A stretch of 64,000 nt of DNA from assembly GCA_046160865.1 (NCBI GenBank), contig JBJXHG010000114.1, forward strand, positions 36,532 through 100,531. Direction: 5' to 3'. This DNA comes from JBJXHG01 sp046160865. GTDB lineage: Bacteria > Planctomycetota > UBA1135 > GCA-002686595. Every line of letters starts with the position of its first letter. Position 1 is the stretch's first letter. The position numbers and the translations under genes are program-made. Under the pieces are notes generated by a model, which saw only the letters and a list, made by a program, of their open reading frames with translations, did not search any database and was not told the origin of the DNA. Below, one piece after another: positions 58,829 to 64,000 of the stretch.

Positions 58829-60052
58829 ATGCGGGCTGACCTCGTGATCACCCTCGCGTTCAACTGCGGCAGCTCCTCGTTGCGCTGCGCTCTCGTCGAG
58901 ATCGGCGACGCGGCACCGTTCGCCGAGACACGGCTCGCGCGCGCGCGCGTCGAGCGCATCGGCGAACGGGCGTCGCTCGAGCTCGAAGTCGTCGGCCGAG
59001 ACCGCGAACGCGCGAACGTCTCGGCCGCGGACCACGCGGAAGCCGTCGATCTCGTGTTGCACGGGCTCGGGCACAAGGTGCAGGCGGACGGGCTCGCGAT
59101 CGGTCACCGCGTGGTGCACGGCGGCGCGCGCTTCGTCGAACCGGTGTTGATCGGGAGCGAAGTCCTCGCGGCGATCGGCGATCTCGCGCACCGCGTGCCG
59201 CTGCACAACGCGGCCGCGCTCGCGGCGATCGAAGCGACGCGCACGCAGCTGCCGGATGTGCCCGCGGTCGCCGTGTTCGACACCGCATTCCACCAACGCT
59301 TGGACGCTGCCGCGGCGGAGTACCCGTTGCCGCTCGAGATCGCGCGGCCGCACGGCGTCCGACGCATCGGCTTCCACGGATTGGCGCACCGCTCGATGGC
59401 CGAGAGCTACGCACGTCTGCGACGAACGCGCGCCGGCGCGACGAAGATCATCACTTTGCAGCTCGGCAACGGTGCGTCGGCGGCCGCGGTGTCGGAAGGC
59501 CGCTCGACGGACGTGTCGATGGGTTTCTCGCCGCTCGAAGGACTGATGATGGGCACGCGCTCTGGCGATCTCGATCCTGCGATCGTCGCCCACCTGGCGC
59601 AGCGCCTCGATGCGAGCGCCGGCGACATCGTCGAGCTGTTGAACACGCGCGCCGGTTTGCTGGGAGTGTCCGGCCGTTCGGCGGACGTGCGCGAACTCTT
59701 GGCGGCCGAGGCGGCCGGCGACGCGCGGTCCGCGCTCGCGCTCGAGATGTTCGTCCTACGCATCCAAAAATGCGTGGGCGCCTACCTCGCCGCACTGCGC
59801 GGTGCCGAGGCGATCGTGTTCGGCGGCGGGATCGGCGAGCACTCCGCGGAGATTCGAGCGCGCGTGTGCCGCGCGTTCGAGTGGTGCGGGCTCGCGCTCG
59901 ACGCGGATGCGAACGCGCACGCTTCGGGCGCGGCACGGATCAGCCGCGACGGTGCGACCCTCGAGGCGTGGGTCGTGCCGGTAGACGAGGAGATCCTGAT
60001 CGCGCGCGACACGGCGCGCTGCTTGCGCGCGCAACGCACCGTCGGAACGTGA
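58829..60052 (+). CDS. ackA: Acetate kinase (acetate/propionate family kinase)
   Basis: 407 residues from ATG 58829; GTG 58844 is a possible alternative. It transfers phosphate from acetyl phosphate to ADP, giving acetate and ATP. Motifs: FNCGSSSLRCAL, GHRVVHGG (substrate Arg), FDTAFHQ (Asp), RRIGFHGLAHRSMAESYA (catalytic His), STDVSMGFSPLEGLMMGTRSGDLDPA, VFGGGIGEHSAEIR and EEILIARDTAR. The segment that is usually HLGNGAS reads QLGNGAS, so a His that helps in phosphate binding in studied enzymes is Gln. It faces phosphoketolase, whose product is acetyl phosphate, with only 6 bp between their stops. Confidence 0.92.
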   Translation: MRADLVITLAFNCGSSSLRCALVEIGDAAPFAETRLARARVERIGERASLELEVVGRDRERANVSAADHAEAVDLVLHGLGHKVQADGLAIGHRVVHGGARFVEPVLIGSEVLAAIGDLAHRVPLHNAAALAAIEATRTQLPDVPAVAVFDTAFHQRLDAAAAEYPLPLEIARPHGVRRIGFHGLAHRSMAESYARLRRTRAGATKIITLQLGNGASAAAVSEGRSTDVSMGFSPLEGLMMGTRSGDLDPAIVAHLAQRLDASAGDIVELLNTRAGLLGVSGRSADVRELLAAEAAGDARSALALEMFVLRIQKCVGAYLAALRGAEAIVFGGGIGEHSAEIRARVCRAFEWCGLALDADANAHASGAARISRDGATLEAWVVPVDEEILIARDTARCLRAQRTVGT

Positions 60053-60058
60053 GCGCGG

Positions 60059-62407
60059 TCAGCCCTCCCACGCCCAATCCTTCACTTCCGGCAGATCGTC
60101 GCCGTGGATCCGGATGTAGGCGTGATGCAGGGCGAGCTTCGCTTGCATCGCGGCTGTGATCGCGGCCGCGTGCGGCGCGAGCGCGGGCACGCGTGCGCAC
60201 ACGTCGATCACACGGTGGAAGCGATCGAGATCGTTCCGCACGGTCATGTCGAAGGGCGTCGTCGTCGTGCCCTCTTCCTTGTACCCGCGCACGTGCAGGT
60301 TCGCGTGATTGCGGCGCCGGTACGTGAGCCGGTGGATGAGCCACGGGTAGCCGTGGAACGCGAAGATCACGGGCGCGTCCGTCGTGAACAGCGCGTCGAA
60401 CTCCGCGTCCGACAGTCCGTGCGGGTGCTCGGCGGGCGGCTGCAACTTCATCAGGTCGACGACGTTGACGACGCGCACGGCGAGCTCGGGCGCCAGCGCG
60501 CGCAAGAGCGACACCGCGGCGAGCGTCTCGATCGTCGGCACGTCGCCGCAGCACGCGAGCACGACGTCGGGCGCTGCGCGGCCACAGTTGCCCGCCCACT
60601 CCCACATCCCGATCCCGCGCGCGCAGTGCGCGACCGCTTCGTCCATCGTGAGCCACTGTTGCTGCGGCTGCTTGCCCGCCACGACGACGTTGACGTACTG
60701 CTTGCTGCGCAAGCAGTGATCCGTCACCGAGAGCAGCGTGTTCGCGTCGGGTGGCAAGTAGACGCGCACGACCTCCGCCTTCTTGTTCACGACGTGATCG
60801 AGGAAGCCCGGATCCTGGTGACTGAATCCGTTGTGGTCCTGCCGCCAGACGTGCGACGTCAAGAGATAGTTCAGTGACGCGATCTTCGGACGCCAGGGGA
60901 GCTCGCGCGCCGACTTCAGCCACTTCGCGTGTTGGTTGAACATCGAATCGACCACGTGCACGAACGCTTCGTAGCACGAGAAGAAGCCGTGCCGGCCCGT
61001 CAGCAGATAGCCCTCGAGCCAACCTTGGCACTGGTGCTCGCTCAACATCTCCATCACGCGTCCGTCCGGCGCGACGTGCTCGTCGGTCGCGAGGATCTCG
61101 GCCATCGACGCGCGCGACGTGACCTCGAGCACGGCGTCCCAACGATTCGACGTCGTCTCGTCGGGACTGAACACGCGGAAGCGGTCGCGATTGCGTTGCA
61201 TCACATCGCGCAGGAACTCTCCTTGAACACGCGTCGCTTCTGCGTGTACGGCGCCCGGCGCGCGCACGTCGACGGCGTAGGCGCGGAAATCGGGCAGGTC
61301 GAGCGCGCGCAGCAAGCGGCCGCCGTTCGCGTGCGGATTGGCGCTCATGCGCCGATCACCGGCGGGCGCGACCGCCATCACCGCCGCTGTGGGTCGACCC
61401 TCGTCGTCGAAGAGTTCCTCGGGCGCATAGCCCTTCAGCCACGACTCGAGCTGGGCGAGATGGTCCGGCCGATCGAGCCCGGCGAGCGGAACCTGGTGCG
61501 CGCGGAACGTGCCTTCGACTTGCTTTCCGTCGACGAGCTTCGGTCCCGTCCAACCCTTCGGACTGACGAGCACGATCATCGGCCACGCCGGACGCGTCGT
61601 GTTGCCGCTGCGCGCGCGCCGCCGGATCGCTTCGATCGTGTCGAACGCTTCGTCGAGCACGTGCGCCATGCGCGCGTGCATCGCTCCCGGCTCGTCGCCT
61701 TCGACGAACAGCGGCGTGTGACCGTAGCCGCGCAGGAGCTGTTCGAGCTCGGCGCGCGGGATGCGCGCGAGCACCGTCGGCCCGGCGATCTTGTAGCCGT
61801 TCAAGTGCAGGATCGGCAGCACCGCGCCATCGCGCGCGGGATTCACGAACTTGTTCGAGTGCCAGCTCGTCGCCAGTGGACCGGTCTCGGCTTCGCCGTC
61901 GCCGACGATGCACGCGACGACGAGGTCCTGGTTGTCGAACGCCGCACCGTACGCGTGCGACAGCGCGTAGCCGAGCTCGCCACCTTCGTGGATCGAGCCC
62001 GGTGTCTCGGGCGCGACGTGGCTCGGAATGCCGCCGGGAAACGAGAACTGCGCGAACAGCCGCTGCATTCCCGCCGCGTCTCGCGACACGTGCGGGTAGA
62101 TCTCGCTGTAAGTGCCTTCGAGGTACGCGTGCGCGACCGCCGCCGGTCCGCCGTGCCCGGGCCCGATCACGTAGATCACGTTCGCGTCGCGCTCGCAGAT
62201 GACGCGCGACAAGTGCGCGAGCACGAAGTTGATCCCGGGTGTCGTGCCCCAGTGCCCGAGCAGCCGCGGCTTGATGTGCTCGAGCCGCAGCGGCTCGCGC
62301 AGGAGCGGATTGTCGCGCAAGTAGATCTGGCCGACGGAGAGGTAATTCGCTGCGCGCCAATAGGCGTCGACGGCGCGGAGGTTCACGTCGGTGGAGCGGG
62401 GAGTCAT
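60059..62407 (-). CDS. xfp: Xylulose-5-phosphate/fructose-6-phosphate phosphoketolase
   Basis: 782 residues from ATG 62407. It is a thiamine-diphosphate enzyme that splits xylulose 5-phosphate or fructose 6-phosphate into acetyl phosphate and a triose or tetrose phosphate. Family blocks are LLGHWGTTPGINFVLAHLSR, VIYVIGPGHGGPAAVAHAYLEGTYSEIYP and GDGEAETGPLATSWHSNKFVNPARDGAVLPILHLNGYKIAGPT (ThDP/Mg region). Further ones are MEMLSEHQCQGWLEGYLLTGRHGFFSCYEAF (catalytic Glu) and SHVWRQDHNGFSHQDPGFLDH. The extension upstream to 62491 is out of family. With ackA it gives a route from sugar phosphate to acetate and ATP. Confidence 0.96.
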   Translation of the reverse strand: MTPRSTDVNLRAVDAYWRAANYLSVGQIYLRDNPLLREPLRLEHIKPRLLGHWGTTPGINFVLAHLSRVICERDANVIYVIGPGHGGPAAVAHAYLEGTYSEIYPHVSRDAAGMQRLFAQFSFPGGIPSHVAPETPGSIHEGGELGYALSHAYGAAFDNQDLVVACIVGDGEAETGPLATSWHSNKFVNPARDGAVLPILHLNGYKIAGPTVLARIPRAELEQLLRGYGHTPLFVEGDEPGAMHARMAHVLDEAFDTIEAIRRRARSGNTTRPAWPMIVLVSPKGWTGPKLVDGKQVEGTFRAHQVPLAGLDRPDHLAQLESWLKGYAPEELFDDEGRPTAAVMAVAPAGDRRMSANPHANGGRLLRALDLPDFRAYAVDVRAPGAVHAEATRVQGEFLRDVMQRNRDRFRVFSPDETTSNRWDAVLEVTSRASMAEILATDEHVAPDGRVMEMLSEHQCQGWLEGYLLTGRHGFFSCYEAFVHVVDSMFNQHAKWLKSARELPWRPKIASLNYLLTSHVWRQDHNGFSHQDPGFLDHVVNKKAEVVRVYLPPDANTLLSVTDHCLRSKQYVNVVVAGKQPQQQWLTMDEAVAHCARGIGMWEWAGNCGRAAPDVVLACCGDVPTIETLAAVSLLRALAPELAVRVVNVVDLMKLQPPAEHPHGLSDAEFDALFTTDAPVIFAFHGYPWLIHRLTYRRRNHANLHVRGYKEEGTTTTPFDMTVRNDLDRFHRVIDVCARVPALAPHAAAITAAMQAKLALHHAYIRIHGDDLPEVKDWAWEG

Positions 62408-62519
62408 GGCAGCGCGTTCGAGATCCTGGGTGCGACGGCAACTCTCGTGCACGCGCCTGCGGAATGGAAGCGGTGGGGGGCTGCCGCGCATGCGGCGTGC
62501 GCGGTGGCGGACGGGCGCG

Positions 62520-63755
62520 TCACGCCACGACCGGTCGATCGACCGCGTGCGGCGTGGCGTCGCGCGCGTGTGGCATCGACGTCAGCGCGCTCGCCGCTTC
62601 GAACGTCTGCGTCAGCTCGCTCGCGGCTTCGCCCGTCACGGCGGCGGTCTCCTTCAGGTCGGCGAGCGTGTCCTGCAACTCGCCTTGCGCTTGGTGGAGG
62701 TCGCCGATGAGCGCGCTGCGCTGTGCATCGACCGCGACCGACACGTCAACGAGCGCCGCTCGGCGCTCGGCCGCGAGTCGCGTGAAGAAATCCTCGAGCG
62801 CGGCGGCTCGCTCTGCTGCGACCTGCTCACGTAATTCCTCGACGACGCCCGACACATGCGTGACGGCTACGAGCGCTTGCTGGATCTCGGGCGCACCGAG
62901 CATGCTCTGGTACAAGCTCTCGACATGCCACTTGAGCACGTGCGGCCAGCGGCTCGTGAAGTAGAAGACGCGTTCGCCGAGCATGCGCGACCGTTGCACC
63001 TCGCGCTGCGCGGGATCGAGCCCAGCCAGCGGATCGAGCGCGACGAGCGCGAGCAGGCTGTCGCTGGAGCCGCCGTTAGAGACGATCGTCTGCTGTCGCG
63101 TGCGCGCGAAGTCTTCCAGGCGCACGTTGGAGACGTACCGCGCGTCCGGGTTCTCCGCGAGCCACTCGGCGATCAGCGTCGTGAGTTCGTCGCGCTGCTT
63201 CTGCGACATCGCGCGCGCAGCGATGCGTTGCGCCTTCTCTTCTTGCGTCTTGTACGCCGCCGCGAGGCGCGCGCTCGTCTCGGCGCCGTAGAGCTCGATC
63301 GAGGCCGGGTTCTCGAGCACCGCGTGCTCGAGCGTGATCATCGTGATCATGTCTGCGAGCGCGACCGTCGGATTCGGGCTCGACGCGATCGAGAGCGAGG
63401 CGGACGCGCTCGCGAGCTTGTTCTGGAGCGCTGAGCGACGCAGGCGTGCGACCGCTTCGGCGTCCAACGTTCCGTCCGCGCCCGCCTCGCGCGCTCGAGC
63501 GGCGACTTGGTTCCACTCCTCGGTGATCGTCGCTTGGAAGGTGTCGGCGAACGACATGACCTCCGACTGGAGCGCATCGGCCGTCAGCTTGCCGGGGCCG
63601 AACCGGCGCTCCTTCTCGACCTTCGTGATCGGCGAACGGAAGCGGAAGCCGAGCGACTCGCAGCTCGCGAGCGCGAGGCACGCGCCGGCCGCGACAGCGA
63701 TGGTGGACCGGGCGGCGAGGCGTCGGAGGAGGGGCGGGAGCGTCGCAGAGTGCAT
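62520..63755 (-). CDS. Putative lipoprotein with helical content
   Basis: 411 residues from ATG 63755 (AGAAGG just upstream); earlier starts lack a signal. The N-terminus is a lipoprotein signal with lipobox LASC (Cys32), preceded by two Arg clusters. The mature part is nearly all helical (LQSEVMSFADTFQATITEEWNQVAARAREAGADG, VVEELREQVAAERAAALEDFFTRLAAERRAALVDV) with a coiled-coil C-terminal half. The family is not recognised. A membrane-tethered spacer or assembly factor is one possibility. Confidence 0.65.
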   Translation of the reverse strand: MHSATLPPLLRRLAARSTIAVAAGACLALASCESLGFRFRSPITKVEKERRFGPGKLTADALQSEVMSFADTFQATITEEWNQVAARAREAGADGTLDAEAVARLRRSALQNKLASASASLSIASSPNPTVALADMITMITLEHAVLENPASIELYGAETSARLAAAYKTQEEKAQRIAARAMSQKQRDELTTLIAEWLAENPDARYVSNVRLEDFARTRQQTIVSNGGSSDSLLALVALDPLAGLDPAQREVQRSRMLGERVFYFTSRWPHVLKWHVESLYQSMLGAPEIQQALVAVTHVSGVVEELREQVAAERAAALEDFFTRLAAERRAALVDVSVAVDAQRSALIGDLHQAQGELQDTLADLKETAAVTGEAASELTQTFEAASALTSMPHARDATPHAVDRPVVA

Positions 63756-64000
63756 CCCTTCTCTTGGCACTCGGGCCGCAGCTTGGGAAGCCGCGCGCGT
63801 CGTCGTCCACGGTTGCCGTTCGCGAACTGAGGACAACTCGGTAGCGGTGCGCGAGCGATCGACCGGGTTAGCGGGCTAGCGTCCTGAGTCAGAAGTTCGC
63901 TCTCACCAAGGTTGAGATCGTCGTCGCTGGCAAGGCGCGAGGGTGCAGGCAACCTGTCAGGTTTCCGAACCCGAGCAACGCCGCCAGCGCAGAGGAGATC
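63756..64000. other. Right end of the window, no gene assigned
   Basis: The window ends with GAGGAGATC, a good ribosome-binding site for a plus-strand gene just outside. A TAGCGT at 63877-63882 could be its -10 element. The short inverted repeat AACCTGTCAGGTT is near 63950. Confidence 0.35.

Noticed and set aside
1..64000. CRISPR array or rRNA operon
   Set aside because: No regularly spaced repeats and no conserved rRNA segments were seen anywhere in the window.

Overview
The window is a GC-rich (about two thirds G+C) bacterial chromosome segment packed with genes on both strands. Its gene content points to the phylum Planctomycetota, probably a lineage outside the best-studied orders. The pointers are three secreted squalene-cyclase-like repeat proteins ending in LPIFQR, a PA14/sugar-dehydrogenase-like propeller/DUF1080 lipoprotein, several large PQQ-propeller secreted proteins, a fused AroDE enzyme and a SpoVG with an inserted Cys cluster. 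The assignment is inference from families, not from a marker gene.

Left end (1-6017): a rod-shape and peptidoglycan elongation operon, mreC (cut by the window edge), mreD, mrdA/PBP2 (with an unusually large insertion) and rodA. From 6069 to 15650 there is a carbohydrate module: a Gfo/Idh oxidoreductase, a xylose-isomerase-like sugar isomerase, an MFS nucleoside/sugar symporter, a small secreted protein, a PA14-propeller-DUF1080 lipoprotein and an RMND1/DUF155 protein. It is interrupted by a DUF4258/YgiT toxin-antitoxin-like pair. A spermidine-synthase-like multi-pass membrane protein follows (15817-18381), then a HEAT-repeat protein and a 550-residue secreted repeat protein with a C-terminal domain that looks like a reusable module.

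The centre (21927-43000, minus strand) is the most striking region. It is a ten-gene, about 19.7 kb operon read from moxR: MoxR ATPase, DUF58, BatA/VWA, VWA/glutamine-amidotransferase-like, a giant TPR/PQQ protein, two tandem squalene-cyclase-like proteins, DUF4175, a 952-residue coiled-coil protein and a Gln-rich secreted protein. Every junction is 8 bp or less, or overlapping. A third squalene-cyclase-like gene lies behind a large hairpin. The layout suggests one membrane and periplasm machine: a MoxR chaperone with VWA partners, membrane anchors and exported alpha-barrel and propeller proteins. Its function is unknown.

The right part (45360-53072) is housekeeping: an FtsB-like protein, enolase, a four-gene chain pssA-folK-panC-ispE in which each stop overlaps the next start, spoVG, aroDE and aroK. 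An initiator tRNA-Met gene (53222-53298) with a promoter and terminator is followed by a truncated tyrosine integrase and a lower-GC insert carrying a DUF262-HEPN gene pair, a probable defence or toxin-like system. The last part (56780-63755) holds a DUF6265 protein, a DODA-type dioxygenase, acetate kinase and phosphoketolase (facing each other; together they would make acetate and ATP from sugar phosphates), and a lipoprotein.

No CRISPR array, rRNA gene, origin or intact insertion sequence was seen. Most long antisense ORFs are high-GC shadows and are left out.
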